Source of the DNA: Malus domestica
Lineage: Eukaryota; Streptophyta; Magnoliopsida; Rosales; Rosaceae
DNA length: 64,000 nt
Reading direction: 5' to 3'
Assembly (NCBI RefSeq): GCF_042453785.1
Contig: NC_091661.1
Location: forward strand, 30,061,501 to 30,125,500
In this document: positions 12,532 to 24,900 of the stretch, piece after piece
Layout: each line of letters begins with the position of its first letter
Numbering within the stretch: position 1 is the first letter of the stretch
Notes under the pieces: model-generated
Seen by the model: the letters and a program-made list of their open reading frames with translations, nothing else
Told to the model about the DNA's origin: nothing
Databases searched by the model: none
Program-made: the position numbers and the translations under genes

Positions 12532-12757
12532 GATTGTAAAGGGCAGAATATTTCAGAGGCGAAAGTACCATTCTGCCCTTGTGAATGGTTATTACCGTTT
12601 ATAGTGGGAGGGTATATTGGTAAACGACAAAATGAGGGTAGGTTTAAGTAATTATCCGGGGGAGAATATAATTAGCTTAGGGACTAAGCACATCTGAGGA
12701 GGAAAATGACTATTTTTGGAGAAATTTTTAGTTGTGACGGGAACACGGATGATACAG

Positions 12758-12849
12758 CACGTGTTTTTATGTAAGTGGTGGAAAATTATAATTTTTAAGT
12801 TATTAACCTTTAAACACGCATAACCCACCATTTATATAAGAACACGTGG
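12758..12849. promoter_or_regulatory. Two G-box/ABRE motifs upstream of the SRC2-like gene
   Basis: CACGTG lies at 12758-12763 (context GCACGTGT) and at 12843-12848 (context ACACGTGG, a full ABRE core). They lie 300-390 bp upstream of the SRC2-like start. ABRE/G-box pairs bind bZIP factors in abscisic acid and cold responses, which would suit an SRC2 gene. Regulation is inferred. Confidence 0.5.
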
Positions 12850-13400
12850 TGTACTACCTTGTGTGACAATCACACTGAAAAATCTCTCATATTTTTGATA
12901 GGGCTATCTGAGGCAGTGTTGTTTGGATACAAATTAAATGCTTTTGCTTAGCAACCTTTTCACTTACTTTTTCATTTTAATTCACGTCATTTGAATTCTG
13001 TTAGCGTTTAAAATTAAAAGTTTAATACCACGAGATTTGTCTGTGACTGTAATAGAAACTGATACCAAATAGTCATGTAATGAAATTAAATAAACGTTCG
13101 TACGTTATTGGATTGAAACATCGACTGAGTAGTTAGGATTTCATGTGGTACTCTGAAATATATAATACTCCAAGCTCTTTAACCGTTAAATTTTTAATTA
13201 AAATATACAAAATAGAAGATTTAATAATTAAAGAAAAAAACTTGAGATATAAGATGCTCTGTAGCATCATAAAACTTTTACTGAGCAGAGGCAAAGTTGA
13301 GTGATGACATTTGGTGGATAGGATGTCTTTTGTCGAGAATTTTCCAGATGCTTCAAGACTTCACATTGACTCAGATAGCCTTCCAGATGTTTCATTTAAT

Positions 13401-13614
13401 TGGGCCCCATCTTTGCTCAGCCCAAACCCGTATTCAGCCCACCCGAACGAAAAAGCTTAGAGTCAAGTCGAATCGTGGGCCGAACAAGTTAATATCGAAA
13501 AATTGCTTGGCCCATTTAATAATTACCGCAGTTACGCAGAGTTACGCAGCTGGGCGCCTGGGACGGTAATTTCCAACATCAAAACCCTAAACCCTAAAAC
13601 GCAGACGTTATAAA
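13401..13614 (+). promoter_or_regulatory. Fibrillarin promoter: site II elements, telo-boxes, TATA
   Basis: Five site II-type motifs (TGGGCC or TGGGCT on either strand) lie at 13401-13406, 13419-13424, 13436-13441, 13476-13481 and 13509-13514. Two overlapping telo-boxes (AAACCCTA) lie at 13582-13589 and 13589-13596. TATAAA is at 13609-13614, about 105 nt before the ATG. In plants, site II plus telo-box marks genes of ribosome production and snoRNA hosts, so the sequence agrees with the gene it drives. Confidence 0.85.
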
Positions 13615-13717
13615 AGAGCCTTCAGGCTCTATCGGAAGCTCACTGCGCCTCTCTCAAATTTTCTGATAAACCCTAGCAACCAGGTTCCTTCCCGCAGCTC
13701 TCTCTACACTTGCAGCG

Positions 13718-16411
13718 ATGGCTCCTCCTCGAGGTAATGGAGAAAAAGAGATTTACCCCTATTAATATTTGTCGTTTGTTTCTTTATAATTTGTGTGAAA
13801 GTATGCATTTTTATTTGGGTTTTCGGATATCTGGATATTCTGATTTTTTGTTCTTCATTTTCTGCTGAAAAAATTGTCGATTTTTGATTTTGGGTTTATT
13901 TTTTTCCGACAAAATCGCATGAAAGTTTAGTTCTTTAGTATTTACCTTCGTTTTTATGCGCAGTTTCTGTGTTTTTTTTTTACTTTGTGTTGAAGGTTGT
14001 TGTTGTTTGGATGTTTTACCAGAAGTTAATGCAGTTTGGTTTATTTTTTCTGTTCCTGCTGTAAAAAGTGTTGATTTTTGTGTTTGGGTTAATTTGGTTT
14101 CGACAAAATCAGTTGAGATTTCAGTGTTTTACTTATCTGCGTCGATTTGTTGGGTTTTTTGCAGGTCGTGGCGGTAGTGGAGGATTCAGGGGTGGCAGAG
14201 GTGACAGAGGTGGAAGAAGTGGAGGTAGGTCTGGTGGTGGTGGGGGTAGAGGCTTTGACAGAGGTGGTAGTGGCTTTAAGCCCCGTGGTGGACGTAGTGA
14301 TCGCGGAGGCGGTCGTGGAAGAGGACGTGGCGGGAGAGGTGGAATGAAGGGTGGTAACAAAGTTGTGGTTGAGCCTCACAGGCATGAAGGTGTTTTCATT
14401 GGTAAGGGTAAGGAAGATGCTCTTGTTACCAAGAATCTTGTTCCCGGTGAAGCTGTCTACAATGAGAAGAGGATTTCTGTTCAGGTGTGTTTTGTCCATT
14501 TTCTGAACTTATTATAATATCTGCTCTGTATCCGTATAAACAAGGATTTAAGCGTTTGTACCTTCAAAAGTATCCGTTTAATTAAGTATCTAGACTAATT
14601 GCTTGTGATTTTTATTGTATTTCTTATTATTGTGGTTTGTGAATATAGTCAATAGTCACCTTCTAAATGTGTTTTCCTTCTTTCAGAATGAGGATGGAAC
14701 AAAGGTTGAATATAGAATTTGGAACCCTTTCCGTTCCAAGTTGGCTGCAGCCATTCTCGGTGGCGTTGATAATATATGGATTGTAAGTCTTGATTTCATG
14801 TTTTCTTGCCTTTTGTTTGATCTTTGTTGTCCATCTTTGATTGTTTATATCTCTTTGTTTCTGTGTGTTTAATGTAGAAACCTGGTGCTAAAGTTCTCTA
14901 CCTCGGGGCTGCTTCTGGTACAACAGTCTCTCATGTGTCTGACATTGTTGGCCCTGTAAGTGTTCTTTCTGATATTGGTTCTTCAAGCTCCTTATTTCCC
15001 TCCGACCATAGGTTCTTAGAACTAAACTGCCTGTTGTTTTTGTAGACTGGAGTTGTCTATGCTGTTGAGTTCTCTCATAGAAGTGGCAGAGACTTGGTAA
15101 ATATGGCGAAGAAGCGCACAAATGTCATACCCATTATTGAAGATGCCAGGCATCCAGCTAAATACCGTATGCTTGTTGGCATGGTTGATGTGATATTCTC
15201 TGATGTTGCACAACCTGATCAGGTTTGTTTCTTGCCCTTCATGTCTTCGCTAGTAAAAGAATCTCTTTTTTGCCTATAGTCTTTTTCTTATGGGTTATGA
15301 AATATCAAGATTTTCAAAGCGATTACCCGAGTTTGAATTTGTGTTATTTGAAAATCATAACCACTTTGTGTCATTTTCTTATATTCTTTCGCATATGATG
15401 AGATATACTCGGATTCCCCTTCACGACAGCATGAATGATGTGAACTCGAGTTTCTGATGCGTACATTGTTCTGTATTGAAATCAAACTCGTTATTTTCTC
15501 TTGTTCTGTAAATTCTTTTAGTATTTGTTTATGCTTTTCATTCTTTCAAGTTCTAACGTCTTTTGTTGTACTCGTTCTGATTCTGGTTCTCTATACTGGA
15601 TATTTTTTTGTGCAATAAAACTTTTAGATGTTATAATTTGGTTTTTTTTTTTTCTAATTTTATCTGTAGTGTCATTTTTCATAATTGTATTTCTAAAAGT
15701 TTTTTTCCTTCCTGCAATATATTGAGCATGTGACGAACAACTCGGATTCCCCTTCAAGACAATTATGGGTGATGCAAAGACCGAGTTTCTGATGCTCCTA
15801 CATATTTGATTTTTGTAATTCAGTTTTTTTTTTTCCTAATGATTTCACCTCACCTCTCCCCTTTTCTCCTCTACTCTTTCATTCTCTGGTGTTGCTGGTA
15901 GCCTTAATACCAATGTTTCCGACTGTGTTGGCGTTGGTGTATTTGGCAGAAGTCCTTGAAGGCTTGGCCATAATTAGCCTTTCAAATGTTAATTGCTTCT
16001 GAATCATGTTCACTCTGTCAAATTACCTCTGCAGGCTAGGATTGTAGCATTGAATGCATCATATTTTCTGAAAGCTGGAGGCCACTTCGTTATCTCAATC
16101 AAGGTTTGTTTTCAGAATTTAGGGTAGACCTTATAAGACATGAGGTCCCTTTTGCTTGTGGCGTAAATTAGATGGTTGGAAATTTTCCTTTTGGCCCGCT
16201 CATGGTTTGGTAACTAAAATCTGTTTTTCAGGCCAACTGCATTGATTCAACATCACCCGCGGAAGCAGTGTTCCAATCAGAGGTCAAGAAGCTTCAGGCA
16301 GAGCAGTTTAAGCCAGCAGAACAAGTCACACTTGAACCTTTTGAGCGCGACCATGCTTGTGTGGTTGGAGGCTATCGTATGCCAAAGAAGTCGAAAGCTG
16401 GTGACGCCTAG
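13718..16411 (+). CDS. FIB: Fibrillarin, rRNA 2'-O-methyltransferase, 7 exons, 311 aa
   Basis: The exons I place are 13718-13733, 14165-14484, 14687-14782, 14878-14955, 15046-15222, 16035-16103 and 16232-16411, all GT-AG. The sum is 936 nt (311 codons plus TAG) with every junction in frame. Residues 1-75 are a Gly/Arg-rich (GAR) domain with RGG and GGR repeats, used for nucleolar targeting and RNA binding. The methyltransferase domain follows, with the S-adenosylmethionine motif [41 protein letters not shown] and '[10 protein letters not shown]'. The protein ends [12 protein letters not shown]. Fibrillarin is the catalytic subunit of box C/D snoRNPs in the nucleolus. Intron 5 (812 bp) is the longest and hosts two snoRNAs. 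The ATG lies in the sequence GCGATGGCTCC. Confidence 0.97.
15390..15461 (+). ncRNA. Box C/D snoRNA (U60-like) in fibrillarin intron 5, copy 1
   Basis: A 72-nt unit has a terminal stem (CGCA with TGCG), a perfect C box ATGATGA (15395-15401) and a D box CTGA (15454-15457). A C'-like ATGATG occurs at about 15435-15440. The segment CGGATTCCCCTT (15410-15421) is, from memory, antisense to the conserved 25S rRNA stretch AAGGGGAATCCG, so it could be the guide upstream of D'. Arabidopsis fibrillarin genes are known to carry a U60-type box C/D snoRNA in their fifth intron, the same position as here. Identity with U60 is by position and structure, not alignment. Confidence 0.88.
15724..15797 (+). ncRNA. 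Box C/D snoRNA (U60-like) in fibrillarin intron 5, copy 2
   Basis: This second 74-nt unit lies in the same intron, 262 nt after copy 1. It has a stem GAGCA with TGCTC, a C box GTGACGA (15730-15736, one base from the RTGATGA consensus), a C'-like GTGATGC (about 15769-15775) and a D box CTGA (15789-15792). It shares CTCGGATTCCCCTTCA with copy 1 and the stretch before the D box (CGAGTTTCTGATGC). The likely antisense element is 15743-15754. The paired stem changes and conserved guide point to selection on a structured RNA. Confidence 0.85.
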
Positions 16412-18050
16412 AAGTTGTCCAGCATCCTATCCATGATCTGCCTTTCTTGAGGAGGAAGAATGATCTAGTTATAAGTTTTAGAAATGTAAACGTGACGGTG
16501 TTCTTCCCTTTTATTTTACCCGGTTACTGGTTAGAAGTTCTAGAAATTGTCCTTCTATGTAGTAGTTCTGAACCGGTGAAACGTTGTAGACATTTTAGTT
16601 TTTATATAAGAGTTAAATTTCGTTTGATTATTTAGTGCATTTCATTACTTTTAAAGTTCACAATTGTTGAAGAGAAAAAAAAAAAACTTGAACAGAGCAG
16701 AACAAGTACACCTAATTGTGAAATCGAGTCGACCTCGAAGCAAAGCTTTGGTTGGCATTCGATTCAAATGAGTTTATACGACGTGAAGGTTAAACCCTTG
16801 CTGATTGCAACTGCAACTGCAGGGTTTCCCGCAATCGCGTCACTGCGGCTGTTGCATGCTTGTAGGGATGCCAGGTCAGCTTTCTCAGCTCTTTCTGCGG
16901 CTGTTGCTCCGGCTGCATCCTCGTAGGGATGCCAGGTCTGCTTTCCAAGCCTCTTTCTTGAGCGTTCTTTCGAATGCTTTACCTCCGTTCATAGCATGAC
17001 ATGATCAGTTTTGTTGTCTGTACTGCGAAACAAACTATTGCACTGTGTCTCCACCCGATCCCCCTCTTATGTTTTTTCGAACAGTTATCCGTTCGTGTTG
17101 GATATATTCACCGTCTTTATTACATTTTATCTTGACGGGAAAACATTTTGTACCCGTTTAAGCTGCTCCTACGGTTGGGATAGTCTGTCCCGTTGGCTAG
17201 ACGACATTTAGTTTGTTTACCTGGACAAATAATAACGTCATAACCACATCAAGCATGGAAAGAATCTGCAAGATGTCGTGTGCGTTAGTAGATGTCGAGT
17301 ACTCGTTGAAAGGGTGAATGCAAGCTAAGCTTCAATCTGTTGAGTACATAGGGCATCTTGAGAGCTTTGAGCAGTCATCACTATAGTGTCGAACAACCCA
17401 CAAGAGCTTTTCGATCTGTTGATCAATTGAGTTTTTAAGTCCTGGACATGGATCGAGAATGGATCTCAAACTCCTACTGAATTTGAATCGATGAAGAGGT
17501 CGAATTCTCAAGTCATTTGAGGTGAGTAAAGAAATTTACGAGTTTTTATCTACCTTATCAGTCTGATATTAATTACAAAATGAATACATTAGATTTTTCA
17601 TTGAGCTGGTCATTCGATTATGGTGTCTGAATGATCAGATTAACTTACATGATATGCGATGCCTTTTTGAGTTTCGCCTCACCTGCAAGGGCAGGAGGCC
17701 GATAGGTTTGACAGCCAGATTCCGGCATTTAAGAGAGTAATTTGATGGGTGAGTTCATTCTTGGTAAATCATATTTAGAAAATTGATGATGAAAACGAGT
17801 TTGTAGCTAGAGTTCCGCCCCTACTTCCTCGAAAATCTTGAAAGAGTATCGGAAATTTGTTTTTGGGTACTACTTTTCTCTCTTACGAGTTATGTATCGT
17901 GACTTACGTGCTATTCTATATCCCTGTGAATCTAGGAACTTTGATCGCTTGATTTTACCTCACGCTCAGGCATGGTTTGTCCAAGTCGATAACTGAACCC
18001 GCTTTTTGAATCTCTTGTATGAATTTGTGTATAGTTTTACTTTCGTGCTG
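16412..18050 (+). other. Fibrillarin 3' region and unassigned spacer
   Basis: The first 200-250 bp should be the fibrillarin 3' UTR. At 16768-16926 is a small 52-codon frame (starts MSLYDVKVKPLLIATATAGF, rich in Ala) that I do not recognise. Within it and just after it the motif GTAGGGATGCCAGGTC occurs twice (about 16862 and 16924), a partial direct duplication. From 17000 to 18050 only short frames occur. Some may be non-coding leader exons of the gene at 18.1 kb, because a plausible acceptor (TTTCAG, 18051-18056) lies just before it. Confidence 0.4.
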
Positions 18051-18095
18051 TTTCAGTCTCGGGGGCACATTACCAACTAGTTCTTACCGACTGAG

Positions 18096-19760
18096 ATGGA
18101 TAGAGATTTGCAATCCCTTCGGGATACCTTTGCTACATTGCAGAGTCTACTTGAAGCCCCTGCGGGAGCAGAACAAATTGACCTCAATGTACCTAGAGAA
18201 ACAAACGGGCCAATCTTCGATACCCCCTTTTATATTGGAGATTCTGGCTCCTCCTGCTTATCAAGTAACTTCTCTTTGCACGACACTATGGGTGATTTGC
18301 TGTCTGCAGAAGGGAGGGAAGCACACATGTGTGGCAGGAAAAGGCGTAAGAATGTTGGAAACTTTATGGACAAGCTGGTTTGAATGGGAATATGGAGGAT
18401 ATGCTGGTTGGACAGAGAAGGGAAGTGGTTAGCAGGAGGAGAGCAAATGCTGTAAAGATTACAGGCTGGGAACCAGATTTGAATGTGAATGTCGGTGATG
18501 AAACACATTCGGCCATCAAACTCTTGTCATTGAATCGAATGTTATAAGTTTTCTAATATACATTCTTCTGTTTCTGTCAGTCCTGCGACTTAGGGGAAAG
18601 ACAAATGCCTGTCCAACATGACTCTCGCAGGGACTATCAACAATCTGGAAAGCGGTTACTTTACCGTGAAGGCGGCCAAAATGACGGTGTTATACCAAAT
18701 CCTCTGAGTTTGAATAGCGCATTAGGAAACGTGACTGGTGCTGCAACTGTTGCTGTTGAATATTCTGCAGAACGCAGCGTTCTAAACACAAACAGGCCTG
18801 CTTCCTCCGGGGCAAGGATGTCTTACACTATACAAACGAAGGTATGTTGATTTGGCTGGAGGACTAATTCTTCTTGATTCTCTCTTTAAATGGATTGTTT
18901 TGAAGCTCTACAACTCCATTTCTTTGTAACAGCCTCCATAAATAGTCTCTTGTGTTTTCGTTCTTGTTAGAAATCGATTATTGTTCATTTTCGGTTTAAG
19001 CCTTATTTGCATCTACATCATACTCCCGGAAGTAGGATTGTTTGGAAGAAGTGAAAAATGAAATCTAATTAGTGATACTATTATATTTTGAATATATGCT
19101 TTGCAGTGCCAGGAGGCACTTAACATGATCAAGAGACTGATAGACGAAAAAGGCCACGAAATCATGCCTTTTTCGCTGAGCGCATGGAGGCAGATCGTGA
19201 GCTCCGCTCACAGGATGAATGTATCCGGAACTGATATCCTGAATTTTCAAAAAATTTATCAACGGCTGGATCAAAGAGACTACTATGGAGTTCTAGATTT
19301 TGCGGCGGATGTCCAGTTAACGTTTAAATGCTTAGCAGATCAGTATCCGCTCTATTCCCCGGTAACATTTACTTCTCTTTTCTCAGTTTTCCCTTTGAAT
19401 CTCTGCTCTTAAATTAATCCAAATGATAAGAATAAACATACAGGGTTAGAAACTGAAACTTGTATACACGATTGTTTTAAAGGAAAACTAATGAAAAGGG
19501 CTTGAAAACTTTGCGTTTTAACGATAATGACCAAATAAAGGGTAAAGTGAATAATATCAGGATTGACTTTTTAGTGTAAAAATATGATTTTTCATTAAAA
19601 TAAACAGTACCGAGAGCTTTTCGTTAAAGTTCCCTTGTTTTAACTGCAGATACGGGATGAAGTGCAGAAAGTCGAAGTGTTGTTTTTCGACATCATGAAG
19701 AGAATGTTCCCGGATACAGATTTCCAGCAGCTGCAAAACCAAGTTCAAAATCTTGCCTAG
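18096..19760 (+). pseudogene. Probable decayed gene; C-terminus resembles plant PHD-finger protein tails
   Basis: I see coding pieces at 18096-18380 (MDRDLQSLRDTFATLQSLL...), 18383-18544, about 18587-18841, 19107-19361 and 19650-19760 (ends NQVQNLA and TAG). The last three are joined by good GT-AG sites. The third-to-last pieces (YQQSGKRLLYREGG; then GTDILNFQKIYQRLDQRDY and LDFAADVQLTFKCLADQYP) resemble, from memory, the C-terminal part of a plant PHD-finger family; some of it recalls a degenerate bromodomain. No Cys/His PHD finger is present. The first piece ends in TGA at 18381-18383, but the text continues sensibly one frame over, as if one T were lost, and a stop follows at 18545-18547 with no clear donor. 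A truncated, frame-broken copy is most likely; a sequencing error or a short functional gene remains possible. Confidence 0.55.
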
Positions 19761-20628
19761 CTAGGATCCTTGTCAACTCTGTGCGGAGAGAGCCGGGCCG
19801 GGTGAAAGGGCAATCAACTGACAGAAACAAGGACAAAGCAAACAATGACAAAACGAGAGTGTGAAAATCGCTAACCCTTTCTTGTATTCATGTGCGAGAT
19901 CTCCTACGCAGCTGTTGTTCCGACCTAGGTTTCTTGCACTGTACGGCATCAAGGAGGCCTGTGGGGTGGGGACTGGGGGGTGTTTACTTAGAATGTTAGC
20001 TGGGTCAACACTGTGATTGTTAGTTGAGTCAAAACAGACTGATTGATAATTGCTAGGAGAAAGACAAATCAGTTGTCAAACATTTCAAGCTTGTTCGATA
20101 CAGAAATCAACGTACTTTTCACTCAGAAACTACAAAGATTTGCAGTCTTAAATCGATTGTTCGTTACGTAAAACCAATCAAAGCCGACGTGTTCTTAACG
20201 TCGACTACTAATTGATTGGGTTTGAAGGGTTCGAATTTTGCACCAAGGAACTTGCATAGACCATGTCAGATGCCTCCATGTTCTAGAAGACAACGTGCTA
20301 CTGCATGTACTTTGGCGCCATGAATGCAAGAACAAGACAGGGTGGTCCACAGTTATCTTATGAATTCGTTCACTTTGACTTGTTCCTACTGCCGTTCTAT
20401 TTTTAGTAAATTGAAACTAAACTTATCTTAATCCTAACTCATTATTGTACTCTCGTTCACATGCTTAAAACAACTACATTTTGATATTCGTAAAGTCGAC
20501 AGCCCTTTTATTTTTGTTCGATAAAAGTGAAGAGTGGTAGAATTTGAAACCTTCACTCACAAAGCCAAAAAAAGGGAAAAATAAAATGATTAAGAGAAGT
20601 AAATACATAAAATGATAAGAAAAAGAAA

Positions 20629-20712
20629 TGTCAGAAGTGGGATTTGAACCCACGCCCTCGTTAGAGGACCAGAACTTGAGTCTGGCGCCTTAGACCACTC
20701 GGCCATCCTGAC
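20629..20712 (-). tRNA. tRNA-Leu (CAA), 84 nt
   Basis: The minus strand folds as a class II tRNA with a long variable arm. The acceptor stem is GTCAGGA with TTCTGAC (one G-U pair). The A box is TGGCCGAGTGGT, the anticodon stem is CCAGA/TCTGG, and the loop CTCAAGT gives anticodon CAA. The variable arm is near TCCTCTAACGAGGG and the B box is GGTTCAAATCC. There is no intron. Immediately downstream on the minus strand is CATTTCTTTTTC, a T-run suitable for Pol III termination. It closely matches what I remember of the nuclear tRNA-Leu(CAA) of Arabidopsis. Confidence 0.96.
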
Positions 20713-21994
20713 CTTGCTGTTAGCTGAACTTAAGAATAATTTAACTTAATGTGTTTTTAGAAAACCTAGATAACCGAATTTTGATGATTAATGAAAAAAA
20801 AGTTACATCTAATTAGGAGGAAATAAACCGAATCCCTTACAATATAAAAAATGAAGATAAGAAATACATGAAAAAGAGAAGGGGACATAAACCTTACCCT
20901 TTTAGAAACGAAAACAATAAAAATTCAAAGAAAAGAGGGGGGACATGAAACCTATTCCCTCTAAAGTCGAACCTAATAGTATAAACCTACACAACAGATC
21001 TTGCAACAACACAAGGTTAAGAAGAAAAAAAAAAAAAGTAAGACAAACATGTATGCAGAGATGCAATGAAAGAAGTTTAAGAACTTTTCACATACAGAAA
21101 AAAAACCTCCGTATTTTCTAATGGGAGAAGGGTATCAAAAGAATAGTGCAACTAAAATTAATAAGAACATAACTAGTGAATAACCGAAGGAATATTTTTT
21201 TTCCAATTAAGCTCTTTTTTTGGTCGAATTTTTCCATTTAAGCTCTTGAAGTATGTTTTTTTTTAACTAATTTACTCATTTTATTTACCATATGAGCATA
21301 TTCGTCTTTTTCATTTTTGTTTCCAAAAAAAGAAAAAAGTCTCTTACATTTGTGGTCAGATTGCTTTTTGAAGCTTGGATTTATCGATTCAGAACCGACA
21401 AAAATTTTTGGATTTTTCTGTATAGTAGCTGCAATTATTCAGTTTTACAAATAGACAGCTGAAAGCTAGATTTTTGTAGTCAATTTCCTCCCATCACTCT
21501 TTCAATTATTTACAGTAGAGTTTTGGTGCATTGATGCTATAATTACTATTATTCTATCATATGACACGGTAATGTGTTCGTCGCCTTGTACCCATCTTTG
21601 AAATTTGAACTTTCTTGTCGCATACTATAGAGTAGTTTAGTATATCGCTTTTTCAAAATACACATTCTTTTTAATCCGTTATTCACTTAGGTACTCGAAA
21701 TATCTTCAAATAATGTTAACTTTTAGATACGACTATTTCTCAGGTTTAGTATATAGATAATATTGATGATGGAAAGACAAAAAAACAGAACCCTTAAAAT
21801 TTTATGGGAATTCAGATTAACTTATTGAACTCACAATTGGGAAGTAAAAAACGTCTTTTCCTCTGGCAGGTAATTTCCTGCCTAGAAAGTTACCAAGTTT
21901 GGTTTAAAAATTCCAACGCAAAAAGTTACAAGTAAGCAAGGGTGCTTAATTAGGAGATTTTAGGTGCTCAGGAGAAACCATGATCTGAATTTCT
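20713..21994. other. Intergenic AT-rich spacer
   Basis: No gene or clear mobile element is seen. The right part (nearest 21995) should include the 3' UTR of the minus-strand MATE gene A. The rest is simple A/T-rich DNA with several short homopolymer runs. Confidence 0.45.
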
Positions 21995-24900
21995 TTATAC
22001 ACTAACACCATCTATCTTCTCGTCGCCGTAGTTCTGCCCGGCCCACTTCTTCATCCGGTCTGTTGTTTGTTCAACCTGCCACGAAAAGTTACGATTCAGG
22101 TGCTTTTCTAGAAAAACGCTTCTACAATCTAGAAGCGGTGTTAGAAAGCGCTTTTAAACCCTTCCGGGTAGCAATCTCAGAACACGGACTTGGTATAGAT
22201 GCCCATGAGAGAATTTAACTTACCTCCTTAGTCCAGTTGGTTCTGTAGAGTATAATCACAAGCATCAATGTTTGAAGAGCAGTCCCGCATATCATGCCTC
22301 CCCAAATTCCCTACAATGGTGAACAGATTTTGGGACTATGATTGTCGAAGACATTCGAGGGAAAAAAAACCCGAGCTAGCTAAGGTTCGAATGGCTAAAG
22401 AACCGATCAGATTACAACATTTAGCAGTGGAATTGAAACCAAAATGTTTTACCTTCACTCCCCAATCTGCTACATAGCCAAGAACGATACCGAGTGGAAG
22501 CCCGAAGATGTAGTAAGAACCCAAGTTTATATAAGCCACCAGTCCCTGCCATCCGCCTCCGATGGCAACACCTGAAAGCATGAATCCGGAATAAAAGATT
22601 ACAAGGGGAAGGGGTCAGAGATGGAGTTGAACATACATGGTGGACTGCTGAAAAAGGCTAAGAGACCGTATGATAACCATTTCGTTTTCAATTCTTAATT
22701 TTTTTTGTCAAACTAAAAACTGAAGACTAAAATGGTTATCAAACAGGTTCTAAGTAACTCAATTGTTACCCGAAATAACTGGTTGGACGCTATTGAGAAT
22801 CATAGTCACTCCGAGAAGAACTGCTAGATTGGAAACAGAATGTTGCAATTCCTTGCTGGTTGTGAACAGGACAGCAAAGTAGTCTTTGGTTATCAAGATC
22901 AGAATCATGCAAATGATTCCGAAGAGCAGAGACTGACCAACCGTCACGTAGACTGCATATTTAGCTGTTCTTGGACGTCCCAATCCAAGTTCGTTGGAGA
23001 CTCGAACACTGAAAATGCACGAAACAAAAATTAAAATCAGGTCCAGGACATCCTTAATTAATGCCTCAAAAGTGTTTCTTGTGTTACAGGATTGCACATA
23101 TGAATCTTGGGCACTTACCTTATAGCAGCATTGATGCCAATGAACAACATTGCTTCCAAACCGTTGAAATTTAAGCTGAAACATCAATTGATCAAGTAAA
23201 AAAACTGAGTAAAGTATCAGAATTCGAGTGGAGAAATGAAGGAAAACCCTTGGTAAAAACTGACGAGGGCGAGTTGTGGCCTTACCAAATAGTGAGCGAA
23301 TCAATAGCAAGCACGGCATTATTAAGGTGGCCTGTAACAAGAGTTATACTCATCATATACCAAATCTCCAGGCAAAGCATCACGGCCGACTCAAGTGATA
23401 GCCGGACAAACGCCCATATGTCTTTGAACGCCAACCAAGAAAACCCTGTCCACCCTTCCTTGCACCAGTTCATTATGTAAATATTTTGAGCAATCACAGT
23501 TTCCCAACCTGTCAAGCTAAACGCAATGCCTATACCATAAATACCCCAATCGAACACGTAAACGAATAGAAAAAGCCATCCAATGTGTACAACAAGCGCG
23601 ATGAATCCAATCCACATAAGCACGAGAACTTTGCTTTGAGACTGAAGGAACTTCTGGGCAGGGAAGTTGAAGGCAAGTGAGAACAACTGCGGTATGCAAT
23701 ATCTAGTGAATGATCCGGCAAGATTAGCCACGTCATCTTCCTGCCCAAGAAGCTTTAAAATCGGGCCGGAGAAGACATAGAGTGGCGTGAGTATAACACA
23801 GCTCGTGAACAGAATGATCCATGATCTTTGCATGTAAACGCCGAGCATGTGCACACGTCCGGCCCCGAAAGCTTGGCCACAAAGCGTCTCTAATGCACTC
23901 CCCATGCCAAGCTACAAATATTTGTACATAATATGCATTAGCCGGTGTGAACATGTAAACATTTTGCAATTACGCTTGATGCATAATGAAGCTTTTTCTG
24001 AGTAGTGATTTTCACACTTCCGTTTTTTTGTTTCGCACTCCTCTCCTTGTTTATATTTCTCGTGCGACAATCACTTTTGTTTACGCAGTTAGAAACAACA
24101 GTGCAATGACATGATAAGATATGAGAAGGGATGAACGACTACATTTTCTTTCTTTTTTTTGGTAATGATAAAAAGAAGGTGCCTCAATTTACAGGGGGGG
24201 GGGGCGTGAAAAAAGGTGAGAAAAAAAAAGGCCGAACCATGGGAACTCCAAAACTAAAAGGGCAGTACCAATAATAGCAAAAAACAAAACTAACTGTACC
24301 CTAAGGTTTCATAATTGGATGAATTTACACTTTTTGTCGTTATGATTTTTTATTTTTATTTTTTTTTACGTAGTGCTAGTGAGACTAAATTTGTAGATAA
24401 AATATACAAACTAAATAATGTGTCAACAATAAGAAATGGACACGTTTATCAAACCAATCATTAACTATCATGTCATTAATTGTCTATAATTTTAGTCTCC
24501 TGAACGTTATCACTTTCATTTTCTTGTTGAGTAAATTGTAGCAATGGTCCCTAAACTTTAATCAAATTGGAGCAATGGTCCCTCAACTAAAAATCCATTA
24601 CCATTGGTCCCTCAACTTATCAAAATGTGTAGCTATAGTACTTTTCATCAATTTCTTCAAAATTTTGTCAAAATATGTTATGTTGGAATAACCATTTATA
24701 TAATTAGGATCCCTCAACTCATCAAAGTGTGTAATTATGGTCTTTTTCGTCAACTACGTAAAAAATTTTGTCAAAACGAGTTATGTTGGAATGACCATTG
24801 CTACAATTGGGTTAAAGTTAAGGGACTATTTCTCCAGTTGAATTAAAGTTGAGGGACCAAAGGTAATGGATTTTTAGTTGAGGGACCATAGCTGCACGTT

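Noticed and set aside
14068-14517. 149-residue frame through the fibrillarin GAR region
   Set aside because: It reads from intron 1 through exon 2 into intron 2; the spliced gene explains it.
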